Made by a program: the position numbers and the translations under genes. The notes beneath the pieces were generated by a model. It had not been told where the DNA came from. It saw only the letters and a list, made by a program, of their open reading frames with translations, and did no database searches. A stretch of DNA of 64,000 nt from Physcomitrium patens (Eukaryota > Streptophyta > Bryopsida > Funariales > Funariaceae): the NCBI RefSeq assembly GCF_000002425.4, contig NC_037270.1:9162494-9226493 (forward strand), in the 5' to 3' direction. Positions 1 to 12,070 of the stretch are shown piece after piece; the first letter of the stretch is position 1, and the number at the start of each line of letters is the position of its first letter.

Positions 1-520
1 CTTCTAAATGAGTTAATTTCCAGCAGCTGGGGATGCAATTTGTCTTCATCAAGTTTCTCTCAATGTTTTTCAAGGTAACACGATGAATCAAGAATTAGGG
101 TTTAGAGACAGGGGGTGAAGACCATCTGGCCAGATAGTTATGAGCTGCGTGGTCCGAGAGATGAGTGTCAGGGTCTTTTGTCCACGCGTAGCAAAACAAA
201 GCATGTGCAATATCATGATTTTAACACGTGGCAGTTTACAAGGCCATTGCCACTTGTCTTGTATGTGGTGAATGCATGCTTGTCTAAACCATGGCCGCCT
301 GTTGCATTGCTATCCAGGGTCCATTGCTATCTCCACAAGCTGGTCTTGACTTCAGATGATCTGGACCCAGTGGTATCACCTATTTGTACTCCTCTTGCAT
401 CTTTTCCACAACAGTTCCAGGTAATTGCGAATTCAGCCAGTCAAGATCAGGCCTTAGAATATTGGAGCTATCGAGAGTTGGAGAGTTGGTAGTGGGAAAG
501 GATCTACAAGGACCCAGGCT
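1..520 (+). promoter_or_regulatory. Upstream/5' UTR region of the SDR gene, with a telo-box
   Basis: No coding region could be supported here. The stretch directly precedes the start codon at 521. It contains TTAGGGTTT at 95-103, the plant telo-box (AAACCCTA-type) motif common in promoters and 5' UTRs of housekeeping genes. Short open frames exist but have no recognisable content. Where the promoter ends and the 5' UTR begins cannot be told from the sequence. Confidence 0.45.
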
Positions 521-2718
521 ATGTCGCTGGCAGCACGCCAATTTGGTGGATCTAAGTTGGTATTGAACCAACCGCAGAGGTGTTCACCAGCGTTGTTATC
601 ATTGTTGACAGGGAGCTCAAAGTTGCCGTTTGGAGTTGGTGAGGCAACACGAGCGGGGCATATAGAGCGTAAGGGGAACGTTACCCGTACCTTTGCAACA
701 ATGGAGAAGCAGCGTGAGCCTCAGGTACAGGACACGCACCCAGGAAAAGAGTTTGAGATGGATCCCCTTCCTAACCACATGCGGCCGGTATACAAGCCTG
801 CTGGAAAGCTTGAGGTACGTAGGTTTCACCTCAGTTTTTCTATCGAACTCTTATGTAGTCAGCACGGAAAGAATCGTACATGCTTGGTTATTTCTTGCCG
901 CCATATGGGACAGAATGCATTGATTAGCTAGGACTGGCGTATTGATATTCCCTCACAGAATATTTTATCCGACTTGGCGCTTGATTAAGTCCCCTGTTTG
1001 GGAAGTCGTGATTAATAGTTACTTCTAATTGTGAAGATCATGAGTATCAGTTTTGCGGTATGGAAAAAGGAATTGCGATATGTGTAGGTTCATTTGCTTT
1101 GGATTTGACCCTGGTCAGCAGGTAAAGTTAATGGATGGTTATGGTGACTGCAGGGTAAAGTCGCCTTGGTTACTGGAGGAGACTCTGGTATTGGGCGGTC
1201 TGTGGGGCATCACTTTGCTATGGAAGGAGCTACTGTGGCATTTACGTATCTGCCAGGACCTGAGGATAAGGACGCTGATGAGACCATTGACATTCTTAAG
1301 AAGTCCCAGGGTCCGAATGGCAAAGACCCTCTTAAGATTCCAGTAGATCTGAGATATGACGAGAACTGCAAGAAGGTATAAAGATTTAATTCTCTTATTA
1401 TCAATGAAGCTGGGGTCTCAGTACGTATGTGTTGAAATTCCAACTATTCTAGGCTGTATAACGTGTTTTCAAAGTATTCATCATTGTTAAAAATGTAACT
1501 TTGATGGAATCTATTAGCTTGGGAACTGTAGGTAATCGATGAAGTGGTGAAGAAATATGGACGTATCGATATCCTGGTAAATAATGCTGGAGAGCAGCAC
1601 ACTGTTCAGAATATTGAAGATTTGGAACCGGAGCAGATTGAGCGGACATTCAGATCAAATATTTTTTCTATGTTCTACTTGGTCCGGTATGGTGATCCAT
1701 CAATCTAGTCTTTTACAAGAGTAATCTTGCAGACATCTCTATGGCTAGAAGTAAATTCTATTTGTCTCATCGCCAGCAATATGTTGATGGTCTCTAACGT
1801 ACGATTTCAGTCGTGTCCTTTGGAGGGCAGAGTAAAATCGAACGATTGTTCCTTTTGTCTTTGTGATTTGTATTTTACTTACTACTCGAGTGTTGTGTAA
1901 TCTTGTGGAATCTAAAATGTTTTATGAATTTTTATCTTTGAAACAGACACGTACTCCCGCACATGAAAGAAGGGAGTGCTATTATTAATTCCACTTCGGT
2001 GAATGCTTTCAAGGGTAATGCAACCCTCTTGGATTACACTGCTACCAAAGGAGCTATTACAGCTTTCACTAGGGGGTTAGCCCTGCAACTTGTGAAGCGC
2101 GGAATTCGTGTTAATTGTAAGTCTCATCTGCAGAACGACTTTTGTATCACCACATTTAAATACTATGTACTCTGTTTGCAGTGCTTTTCTTTTGTCGTTG
2201 TCGATCAGTACCAGCATAAAAGTCATCATCCTATTGTTCTGATAAATGATAATCTGCAAGTGTCAAGGAATGTTTTTGGAGTAACACTTGTAATAAAGCC
2301 TTTGCTCTTCTCAAGTTTTAAGATATATCAGCCGTTTGTTAACCCTTGTGTACTAATCCATGTAAAATTTGCTTAAACTACAGCTGTGGCGCCAGGACCG
2401 GTTTGGACTCCTCTTATCCCATCATCATTTCCAGCTGAAAAAACAGAGAAATTTGGAAGCCAGGTCCCCATGGGCCGTGCGGGAGAGCCAGCTGAAATTG
2501 CCACTTCTTATGTGTTCCTTGCATCTGAAGACTCATCTTATTTCACTGGCCAGACGTTACATCCAAATGGTACGAGTTCTTGTACTTTTAAAAAGATACC
2601 TTGGCACAAACTTTTAATTTGGATGATTTAGTTTCTTTTTGCATTGAAATCTGTCTGAAGTTCTATACTAAAGGTAATGAGATAATTATTTGCAGGTGGT
2701 TACATTGTGAATGCGTAA
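521..2718 (+). CDS. Short-chain dehydrogenase/reductase, glucose/ribitol dehydrogenase-like, six exons
   Basis: Exons 521-814, 1154-1375, 1532-1686, 1947-2116, 2384-2569 and 2696-2718 join in frame with GT-AG introns to give about 349 residues. The classical SDR fold is plain: the cofactor-binding glycine motif TGGDSGIGRS near residue 106, NNAG (DILVNNAGEQH), the catalytic serine in INSTSVNAFKG, the YTATKGA catalytic Tyr-x-x-x-Lys, and VAPGPVWTPLIP after the active site. These are hallmarks of plant proteins annotated as glucose and ribitol dehydrogenase homologues, NAD(P)-dependent oxidoreductases of sugars, polyols or aldehydes. Family members are usually about 290 residues. Here some 50-60 extra N-terminal residues, rich in Ser/Arg/Ala and poor in acids, could be an organelle transit peptide; Met61 would give the ordinary length. 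The substrate cannot be told from sequence. All key residues are intact, so it is probably functional. Confidence 0.9.
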
Positions 2719-4328
2719 GGAAAAAGGCTGGCATTTTGTGACTCGAACTGCCCGAGTGTACCATTTTCTTTCTGCTTTGGCCAATGTTGGTTCCGCGTTT
2801 TGTCAGACACCCAGTAAATATATTGTATAATGTGGTTCCCCACTGTAGCAATTGAATGTAGTTCTATGTGTCTAGAGATGTAAGTGCAAGCATATCAGCA
2901 AAATGTTCCTACCAGTTTTCTCTGGAATCTTAACTCGAGAGGAAATTAGCAGTTTTAGGATTAGAGTTGTGCTTTTTACTGTAACTTCGGAAGTGAATGT
3001 TATAACAATTGAGCAAAATGCTGAATATGTACTTGGGCAATATGTTGCAGTGTGTGTTTCAGTCGCAACGAGCTGTGATCATCCCTGACAAATTCTCTTT
3101 GTAACACTAAGAAACCTTCACATCCACAAAATAGTGATGTGAGAGTTTCTAGTATGGTTGAGAGGAGTTGCTGTTCTTTTGTGACTCCTCCTCATTTTGG
3201 TAACCAAGCCATAAAAAGGAACTTGTGATTGTAGTTCTACATAATGTACCATAGTATACAAGTTGAGGGTTGATTTTGAGTAGCACGGATATTCATTCAA
3301 AGACAGATATGGCATCTTATAATAATTTAATGAATAAGAACAACTTGGTTTTTTGAATGTCAAATTTTAGACATTTGTATCAGTATAAAAAGATAAACCA
3401 ATAAACGACACATTTTTCTAAACCATATCTCTAATAAAAAAAAAATAAACCTGTTCTAGAAATATTGTTAATAAAATTACCATGTTTACTTCTAGCAACT
3501 TCTCCAATTAAATTCAATAACATTTTTCTGTGTCTGTAAACATTATACAAAATATGTATGTATATAAAAATGATATAAAAAATACTTATTTGTATATACA
3601 TATATAATACTATATCCTATTCATCATCATATATATTTTTGCCAAAAAATTCCCTATATTATGCCACTGTAGCACAAGAGCTACCAAATAGTGTACATTT
3701 ATATAATATCTACTCTTACACCAACATGCGAATTTTTCATATTATTCTTTAAGTGTGTTTAAAGTCAATGTTAAAATTTAAATGATAAAATAATATATTG
3801 ATATACATAGTTTTAATTGAGTTTTAACTTTTGTTTTTGAAGTATTGAAAACCTGTCTGTATAATGGTTTATAAAAACATTACTAATATAAAAAGAGAAA
3901 CCAATAAAGAAAGCTATAATAAGATACATTAATTACATAAACATAACAAAGTAGAGTGGTTTTAATTGATTATTCAAAAAATGTGCCTATATTTTATTAT
4001 AATCTTAATTAACTACTAAAAAAGATCCAAAATAAATTTATAAGTAATCAAACAATATGTAATTTAATATCCATTAAGTCAACTAATAGTTAACACCACC
4101 ATTATAACTTAAGCAACATTTTACAAAAGTATATATATTTTTATTATAAAACATGATCTTAATAATTTCTCCATTTTTGTGATGATTTTGAAACGTAAAT
4201 CATTTTTATTTTATTTTTAAAAATACAAGTTATTATATCTTAAAATTTTATTTAAATTTGTAACCAATTTAATTTATAGCTTTTAAACACTTTTTAGGTA
4301 CAAACAAATCATAATAGTTTCTTTAATA

Positions 4329-4331
<3 letters not shown>

Positions 4332-4359
<28 letters not shown>
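4332..4359. repeat. (TA)n microsatellite
   Basis: About 14 uninterrupted TA dinucleotides in intergenic DNA. Confidence 0.95.
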
Positions 4360-4364
<5 letters not shown>

Positions 4365-4628
4365 TAAAAGATATAATCAATCATTTATGTTAATAATTAC
4401 CAAATTTATTTCAAGTACACAACTATTAAAAGTTTAGTTCTTTATATGAATGATCCACTTTTTTAAATTATAAATATATAAACTCAAATTGAGATAGAAA
4501 AATCCTAATTAGACCATTCAATGACAATAATATTTTGGATTTAAAATTTTATCTAAATAGACAAACATCTGAAAATTTACTGTGATCAAGGGTGATGATG
4601 ATTTCAATATTAAACAAAGACTAATAAT

Positions 4629-4665
<37 letters not shown>

Positions 4666-4670
4666 CACAC
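4629..4670. repeat. Compound (AC)n(AT)n(AC)n microsatellite
   Basis: An AC run passes directly into a TA run and back into AC, in intergenic DNA. Confidence 0.95.
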
Positions 4671-7600
4671 TTATACATGTGTTTGTATGTGGTCGTGCAT
4701 TTAATAATTTAAAATCAATATTCATTTGTTTCAAAAATTTGATCATTGGAATTCAAATGATAAATTACATGGACAACAATTTCATAAATATTAGATTTTT
4801 GTTTTAAATTTATATTTTTTATTTGAATTATTTTATCACATATAAAGTAATTTGATTGAAACTTTCTTTAGTTTATTAAAATTCAGAAATCATTGAAAAA
4901 TAAAACTACACATTTATACTTATTAGAACAGCGTTATTAATTATTTCTAATTATTCTTGTAATTGGTTCTTTAAACTAAAAAAACATAATTTTTTTCATA
5001 CAGGGTTACCTAATTAATGAAATTTCAATGTGTATGAGTTTTATGTTACCTAAAGAAATGAAATTTTGAAATGTGTATGAGTTTTAATACAAATTACGTA
5101 ATTACGTTAAAATACTTGCTTAAACTTTTTAAATTTTTTATACTTATATTTATAGAAGAAAATAATCTTATTCACTTTTGTTTAAAAATTTAAGTAAATA
5201 ACATGATTCATTTTGATATTTTGAAAATTATTTTAAAAAATAATTAATTGTACATGAAGTATGGTAGATGCACATACAAATTCAAAACTATATTATCATA
5301 TCCAAGATGATTACACTGCTTAGAAAGTTATATTTCATTCATCTAAGTTTAACCTTTTGACAGGGTTCTTGAAAATAGCTCAATCAAAATTTTTGCTAGT
5401 TTTATTAAAAGATTTACAATTAATTTCAACAAAAAACAATGTACGATAGATCTACTTCATAAAATTAATGAATTCTCATTGAGAAATATACTTGTACCAT
5501 GAACATTGTTCCCAATATATAAGCAGCTACTCTAGCTATTGATTTGAAACAAGAAAAAGTAATGAAAATATTAATAAAGTTTTTTACATTTTTTTACTAT
5601 ATTTCTGTTTAGTGTACAAGTGGTTTGAATTGAATAAATACTTAATGAACAAAGGTTGTTTCAGCTAATTCTTTTACTGAAAATATTGTCTAAAACATCT
5701 TTGAAATTAATGAAATTATCTCTAAAAAATATAAAAATAAGAAACAAAGAAAGAGAAAGAAATTAAGCAAAATTTTAGGACTGTGTAATCTCTTTAAAGA
5801 AAGAATCAATGATATGCTTATTTTTATTCATTTATTGTCTATCTAGTTTCCTTAGACAAACAATGTGGTGTCTCTCTATATGTATGGTATTGTTAATACC
5901 ACCACAATTTTTGCTACTGTCATTATCACCCAATCAACATTTTTTTTTTTATAGTTTTTTTTCTTATTTCAATCAAAAAAATTATTAACATTTCAATTTT
6001 TTTAAAATTAGTTTATACATATATAGTAATTCAAATTTTTTCAAACAATGCTTAAATTAACACAATACAAATTTCAAAAGTTTGTTTAATGCATTCTTTT
6101 TGCTGTGGTGGATAGTATAATACACATTAGGCATTACATAGTCTAATTCATTAAAAATAAGAAATAGATCCATACAACTTATAAATAAAATAAAAAAATT
6201 AGAATTTTTAATATATTCTAATAATAAACTTATGCTCTTTGGAATTCATAAATTTTAGTTATTTATTGCACTTTTTACAGTCAACAATGTCTGACTCATT
6301 GAATGACTGCTAAAACATGATGATTTTTGACTAAAATGGACAAAAAATCTAATTAGGACAGTGGTTTTGGTTAAGACAGTGGCTAGACTTTTGGAGGTAG
6401 TGAGGGCTTTCAGCCCACTCTCTTTTCATTCTCTTATGTATTGTTGTTTGAGAGTAGTAGGAGGATGTTGGAGGTTAGAAGTAAGGCCAAGGGATCTGAA
6501 AGAAAGACTTATGGGACCAATTTAAAGCCAGTGTACCCATGTTCATAAGATTACATGACTAGTATTGAAACCCTTGGTATCGAAGGGGCAAAATTAAACC
6601 TTATGTGTTAGATCTTGTGTTATATGGGCAATTTTGGATCATTCTTGTATGTGGATCTTGTACATTGGGTGATTTTAAATACGGATCTGTAGTACATCTA
6701 AATAAATGGGTCAAATCTAGCCGTAGAAATGAGTTTTAGAGGTTTAAAATCAGACATAGTGATAGGAATAGGAACAATATTAAAGATAGTAATAGGTCAA
6801 TATTTTATTTTTTTGGAAGTTTGACAAGTAGGTGGTTTTTATCACACTTCAAGAGAGCCTAAAATCTCTCTTTCACAGGCACTTCCAAGTATAGTATGAC
6901 TATTTTACATCAAAAGTCAACTTTTTTAGAATCCACTAGAGAGTGTATAAATTTTTGTATTGTTAAATTGTAAGTTCTGTCTTCTCCTTATTTTAAATTT
7001 TCATATTATTTATATAATTGTACTCAAGTTTGGAATTGTCCCATGTATATGTTAACAATGCAACCACTATTCATTGCATGGTTGCATCAGTTGTATTTCA
7101 ATTTGATAATCACTCCTTTGATTGTAATAGTTTAATACCATCATCACAAGTAATATTTTTGGTTGTAATTTTATTAGACAAAGCTTTTGTATTGACTTGA
7201 AGCATAGTTATGTTGCCATCAACAAATTTGCAAATTATCATTTGAACACATGTTTTTACAAATTTATCAGATCATCAGAGCATATCATCAATTTCAGATC
7301 TATAAATGAAGTTTTAGATCCATAAATCAATTTTTGGTGAGTGCTTTACAAAGCAACATCTTTGATGTACTGCACTATATAATAAAAGCAAGTCTTACAA
7401 GCATTTTTAAAGATATTTTCTATCCCATGCACTAAAGATACATGCTACTTCTTCCATGAAATCCAACCCATGCTTCTCTGTAGACAAGGTTGATCCACAT
7501 TACACTACAAAAGTTTATTTAAAAAATAATTACAATAATTACAATAGTGTAGGTAATATTATTATTATCAAAAAGTAAAATTTTCTATTATTAAAAAATA

Positions 7601-7949
7601 TGTCAATTATCAATTGTTGAGCTATTGCATAATATAGACAAAGAGTAAATGAACATGATGAGTGATACATCCAAGCATATGAAGAACAAGAAAGAAGAAG
7701 ATTAGATATCCTTGATGGATAAAGAAATAAATTAAACAATGTTGCATGTATATGCAATTGTTATGTAATTGGATAACTAAGTCAAAGAGCACATAAATGC
7801 GTTGAAAAATATAAAGAATAAAGTAAAAAAGATATAGAAGGGCATGATACTATGATTAATAGAAATGATAATGTTGGTATAGAAATTCATTAACCTATGA
7901 ATCTATAAGAAAATACACAACAAAGATAAAGGGCATGAAAAGAAGCAAT

Positions 7950-8410
7950 TTTACTTATTCAATAGGAAGAAGAAGTAATCCTACATGCATAAGGAGAAGA
8001 AGAAGCAAAAGAACATGATAAAGGAAGAAAAATTGATGAACAAGTAGACCAACTTTTTTATGAATATCATAATATAAGAGAAATTTTAGAAGGTTGTTAT
8101 AATATTTGAAATATAGACATTTAACACCAACATTGTAAGACATTCCATTCAATGGATGAACAAATTAAACCATTGACAAAACTAAAACTAATATATGGTA
8201 TATGTTATCTTTATAGAAAGATTGAGCTTTTGCTTCTTGAAGATCTCTTGTTTTTAATCAGACAACTATTTTATGAAAAAGATGAATAAAGCAAAGAATT
8301 TCAAAAGACTATTGGTAATATAATGAAGCACATGCATTTATATCTCTTGGTAAAAAAGTCAACAATACTATGTTACAAAGATATGGTGTCATAGACAAAT
8401 ATATTTATTT
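7950..8410 (+). pseudogene. Decayed Helitron Rep-helicase, N-terminal part
   Basis: Read across stops, the + strand gives a Lys/Glu-rich stretch followed by fragments such as CKTFHSMDEQIKPL, KLIYGICYL, KIELLLLEDL and SKEFQKTIGNIM. Their order and spacing match the cysteine/histidine-rich N-terminal part of plant Helitron Rep-helicases (His-x-x-Asp-Glu, then Phe-Gly-x-Cys-Cys, a Leu-rich Pro loop, and a Lys-Glu-Phe segment). Stops and frameshifts are frequent, so it is dead. The homology resumes at about 9963, after the inserted LTR-like repeat and other AT-rich DNA. Assignment is by motif order, without a database comparison. Confidence 0.6.
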
Positions 8411-8825
8411 AGATAATAAATACTAGATAGAAAGTAAATGTAAGTAGATTTAATATTATCTTATGATAAAGTTTTTTAAAAGCCAAATAGATGTGTATTT
8501 GATTTTATACATGTTTATAGTAGATTCATAGATTAGAAACTTGACCAACAAGTTAGCCATGTATTACTCATATAGATAGTTCATAGTAAAAGCTAATGAT
8601 GTGGCACATATATGGAAAATTTGCCTTACGAGTTAAGATACATATCTTGCAAAGTATTGGAGGTCCTATAGAATGTCATCATATAGGTCTTAGATAATAT
8701 ATATGGAGGCAAGAGTGAATCCTTCTTTAGTCTTGTCAATGCCTTTTTAGTCCTTGGTCTTATTTTAAGCCTTTTAAATCTTCTTGTTTTTAGCAATAGC
8801 CATTCTAATTTAATATTATACCATC
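8400..8825 (+). mobile_element. LTR-like dispersed repeat, copy 1 (possible solo LTR)
   Basis: Shares a long ordered series of matching blocks with 53320-53770 (+) and 37270-37700 (-). Examples are tagattagaaactt, a TATA-like block followed by gaggcaagagtga, and tagcaatagccattctaattt. The TATA-like box with a downstream conserved segment, near 430 bp of length and occurrence as isolated copies fit a solo LTR. Exact ends and target duplications are not resolvable by eye. It interrupts Helitron-derived sequence. Confidence 0.6.
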
Positions 8826-9256
8826 TTTAAGTGATTCTTGAAGCTTTTCGAATGACATAAGAATGTATAGATCTTTTAGTTCTCTGAGATTTATGTCCTT
8901 GACATATGGTCTATATAGCTTTTGCATATTGAAAGAACTTCAATATTAAGTAGATATTCTTTTATTAAAACAAGGTACAAAGGCAAGTTATATGCAATTG
9001 TATATTTATAATCCCAACATTGCACATGAATTAAAGATAGCACATTGTTGTATAATACAAAGTTTGTTTGAAAATACATCAAGATTTTAGATATAGAAGA
9101 TAAAATAGAAATTGCAACAACAAGGTGTTAACAACTCTAATAGAATCCTAAAAAAATTTCAAAAAAATATTAACAATATTAATCAAACTTTAATCAACTC
9201 TAAAAGAAAACTTAAAGAAATTACAAAAAATGTAAAAAATTATAAATTAACTTTAA

Positions 9257-9304
<48 letters not shown>

Positions 9305-9949
9305 AAAATAAAATTTTAAAGAATTAATAAAATAATTCTAAAATAATATCAAATATAATTTTTAAATAAATACTTAAAATAAAAAATTAAATAAATTTTA
9401 ATAAAATTCTAATAAAATTATAAATTATAAATTATAAACAAAAACCTAATTGTATCTTAAATCTTAAATTTTAAATCCTAAAATTAATCCAAATTAAATC
9501 CTAAATTCTAAATCAAACCTTAGTAAAATCTTAATCAATTTTTAACCTTAAATAAATTCTTAATCAATTTTCATATTAATTATTTTTCTTAACTACTTTA
9601 ATTTGCTTTATTTAAGGGCCTATTAAATAAATAGAAGTATTTTTTTACAAAAGGCAGCATTAGCACTTATTAATTTTACTACCTCCATATCTATTATCTT
9701 TATTTTCAAGATAATTTTCTAAAATATTTTTATTTAAGCTTACTTACAACATAATTCTTCTTTTTTCTTTTATATAATGGTTGTGTTACAATATAACAAC
9801 TTAACCTCAATTTTTTAGCCCAAAAAATGTAAGAACTTCAAAATTGTTTGAGAAAATAATATGAACTTTTTTTCTTTGTCAAAAGCTTATTAAATATTTT
9901 CTAATGAATGAAAAAGAGGAGAAAGCAATGATAATATATAGAAATATCT
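8826..9949. other. AT-rich segment between the two halves of the Helitron remnant
   Basis: Contains short AT-rich low-complexity words and a TA microsatellite but no recognisable coding sequence. It may be degraded Helitron or later insertions. Confidence 0.4.
9259..9300. repeat. (AT)n microsatellite
   Basis: About 21 AT dinucleotides without interruption. Confidence 0.95.
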
Positions 9950-10223
9950 TTGTTATACTAAAGATCCTTATAGAAGAGGTTATAATCTTCTAACTTCTAA
10001 TGATGTTGTTGTTATTATCTCGAGCTATGAAACAATAGAAAAAATGATGAAAGATATAGTTATTTAATAGAAAGGAGGTTCATTGTAACAAATTCATAAA
10101 AAAACATCTTATATACTTGCTACTTTATTATGTTATTTTTTTCTATATAGAGAATGTGGCTAGCATAACCAAATAAAATATACAAATATGAATGTCAATT
10201 AAGGTGGAGGTGATAATATAGAG

Positions 10224-10264
<41 letters not shown>

Positions 10265-10640
10265 TTGCATCAATTTTTTCTACAATATAAAAAATATTCA
10301 ATTATCTTATAATATAAAAAGTTGCTCCAAGAATATATTGTCAATGCTTGAATAGCAAGATAGCAAAATTGGTTGAAATACTTTAATATGAATAAAAATA
10401 GGTTATATCCAAATGTATATCAAAGACTAATTGATATTTTTGAAAATGTATAACACCAAGAAATTGACATGCATAATCTAAGGCAAAGGATAATTCTTTT
10501 GTTGCTTTATAATGAAAGTACAAAAAATATATTTCAAAATTTTTAACATTCTATCACCAATACTCAATATTTTTAATATTCAAATACTTTTGATACTATG
10601 ACTAAAAATCATTGGTGGCCAAAGATCTTAACTTAACTCT
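9950..10640 (+). pseudogene. Decayed Helitron Rep-helicase, Helitron-like N domain
   Basis: Across stops and frames the + strand reads DPYRRGYNLLTSNDVVVII, then KGGSL, LQEYIVNA, QQNWLKYF, YPNVYQRLIDI, LRQRIILLLYNESTKN and FDTMTKNHWWPKI. This is the expected order for the conserved plant Helitron N-domain: the Tyr-Asn-x-Pro-Thr...Glu-Val-Ala segment, the Gln-Gln-Tyr-x-Val-Asp-Ala segment, the Gly-Gln-Arg-Ile-x-Leu-Pro-Ser-Ser segment, and the Phe-x-Thr-x-Thr-x-Asn-x-x-Trp-Pro-Glu-Ile segment just before the HUH motif. A (TA)n run (10226-10258) has grown inside it. No HUH or helicase portion is recognisable downstream. Confidence 0.65.
10226..10258. repeat. (TA)n microsatellite
   Basis: TA run inside the Helitron-derived sequence. 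Confidence 0.95.
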
Positions 10641-11189
10641 TTTCAAGAAAAAGACTTGTGGATTGTTGCCTTTCTGTGCCATTTGTCCTAAGTTATAAGT
10701 TTTGTTGTATCTATGGAATATAGACTTTTGGTGCCAACATCCTTTTTGTTGCTTTGACTTTTTGTAAAGTCTCTCCTCTCCCAACCTCTTTTTTTTTTTC
10801 TTTTTTTTTGCTCTTGTTCCTCTAATTTTTTATAAAGTTTTTATTGCTTTGAGTTTTTGTTGTTGTAAGATATCATGTAACATTGCAATGACACTAGGTT
10901 TTTAATACCATTGGCATCATCTTCACTACCTCAATCAAATTTATATCATTGTTTCATTTAAAAGCCATGCACATGAATAAAAAGCATGGTGTTTAAAAGC
11001 AACAATTATATAACTATGGATGTAGACATTAAAGTGAATGCAAATATTTGCAGTGCATGATTAACAACGTGAAAGCAAATCCAAATTCAAACCCAAGAAT
11101 TTGTGTTATTATGCATGACCCTAGGACTTCATCAGGTATTGTTGTTTTCAAGAAGGTGCAATTCACATTTAAATTACCAAATTGATAGT
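10641..11189. other. Intergenic DNA, no feature seen
   Basis: AT-rich. Two T-rich tracts near 10790-10810; no coding or structured signal recognised. Confidence 0.5.
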
Positions 11190-11305
11190 GAAATGGAGCC
11201 AATTCTCACATCCAATCAATGGTGTGTTGCAAATCATGTGTAGCATATTATATATGTTAGCACCCATATTGTATAAAGACCTTGCTATAACTACATACAA
11301 AATAA

Positions 11306-11335
11306 TTATGTTTGTGTAACTACACACAAACATAA
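11306..11335. repeat. Perfect 12-bp inverted repeat, 6-base loop
   Basis: ttatgtttgtgt (11306-11317) is matched by its reverse complement at 11324-11335, inside the CCAAT-rich repeat region. Confidence 0.85.
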
Positions 11336-12007
11336 CCATACACATGATTTCAATGCCTCTTATTGCTCCAGCCAATGGAATATTTTGACTCTACACATAG
11401 ACACTTGAAGTTGATCTTTTTATATAAGTGGTATAAAAGTAGTATTTACTTCTGCAAAGGACTCTTTTTCACAATTCAATGTCTCCCTTATTATAATTAT
11501 TATAAAAAATAAAAAATAAAAAAACATAGCAGCCAATCAGTATCCTTCACTATTCTAGCCAATGGGATTTTTTGACATGACATACAGATGCTCAAAGTCA
11601 ATTTTTTTTATATGAATGGTGTTCATTGTCACATCTTCAAAGAGCTCTTTATTGTAACTTGATTTGCCTTTATTGCATTTGTCACATTTGTAAAGAATTC
11701 TTTATTGCAACTTAATTTGCTTTCATCACAATTGTCATTTTGGCAGCCAATCAAAAAATAAAAAAACAACAACACACACACACACACACACATATAATGT
11801 AGCTCGGCAGCCAATCAATGCCTCTCATTGCCATTAAAAATAAAAAACACACAATATATCTTAGCTGCCAATTAGTGCTCCTTACTGCAATTTAAAAAAA
11901 CAAAACAAACAAACAGACATACACAGTATACGTCAACAGCCAATCGATGCCACCTATTGTTACAACCAATGGGATTTTTTGATGCTACATATAGATTTTC
12001 TATTTTC

Positions 12008-12031
12008 ATATATATATATATATATATATAA
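12008..12031. repeat. (TA)n microsatellite
   Basis: TA run within the last CCAAT-rich repeat copy. Confidence 0.95.
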
Positions 12032-12070
12032 ATGCATATTGTTCACCTATCGTCACATCTACTGCAGAGA

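Larger units (their letters stand above)
2719..7949. other. SDR 3' flank, then AT-rich intergenic DNA
   Basis: The first few hundred bases are probably SDR 3' UTR. Beyond about 3350 the sequence is strongly AT-rich with many A/T homopolymers and TA/CA runs. No gene or recognisable transposon protein is visible up to about 7.9 kb. From about 7650 a Lys/Glu-rich broken reading on the + strand leads into the Helitron remnant. Confidence 0.6.
11190..12070. repeat. Degenerate tandem repeats rich in CCAAT motifs
   Basis: A module of roughly 200-400 bp recurs in diverged form: gccaatca/g followed by a short t/c-rich gap, ccaatggga/attttttgac, a c/t-acatagatgctc-like block, then a stretch resembling atgaatggtgttcattgtcacatct. 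Copies are visible around 11190-11480, 11525-11700 and 11935-12070, with a shorter piece near 11800-11890. At least nine CCAAT occurrences lie on the + strand. CA and TA microsatellites lie within. Confidence 0.6.

Noticed and set aside
115..492. 125-codon frame upstream of the SDR gene
   Set aside because: It has no ATG start and no motif; better explained as promoter/5' UTR.
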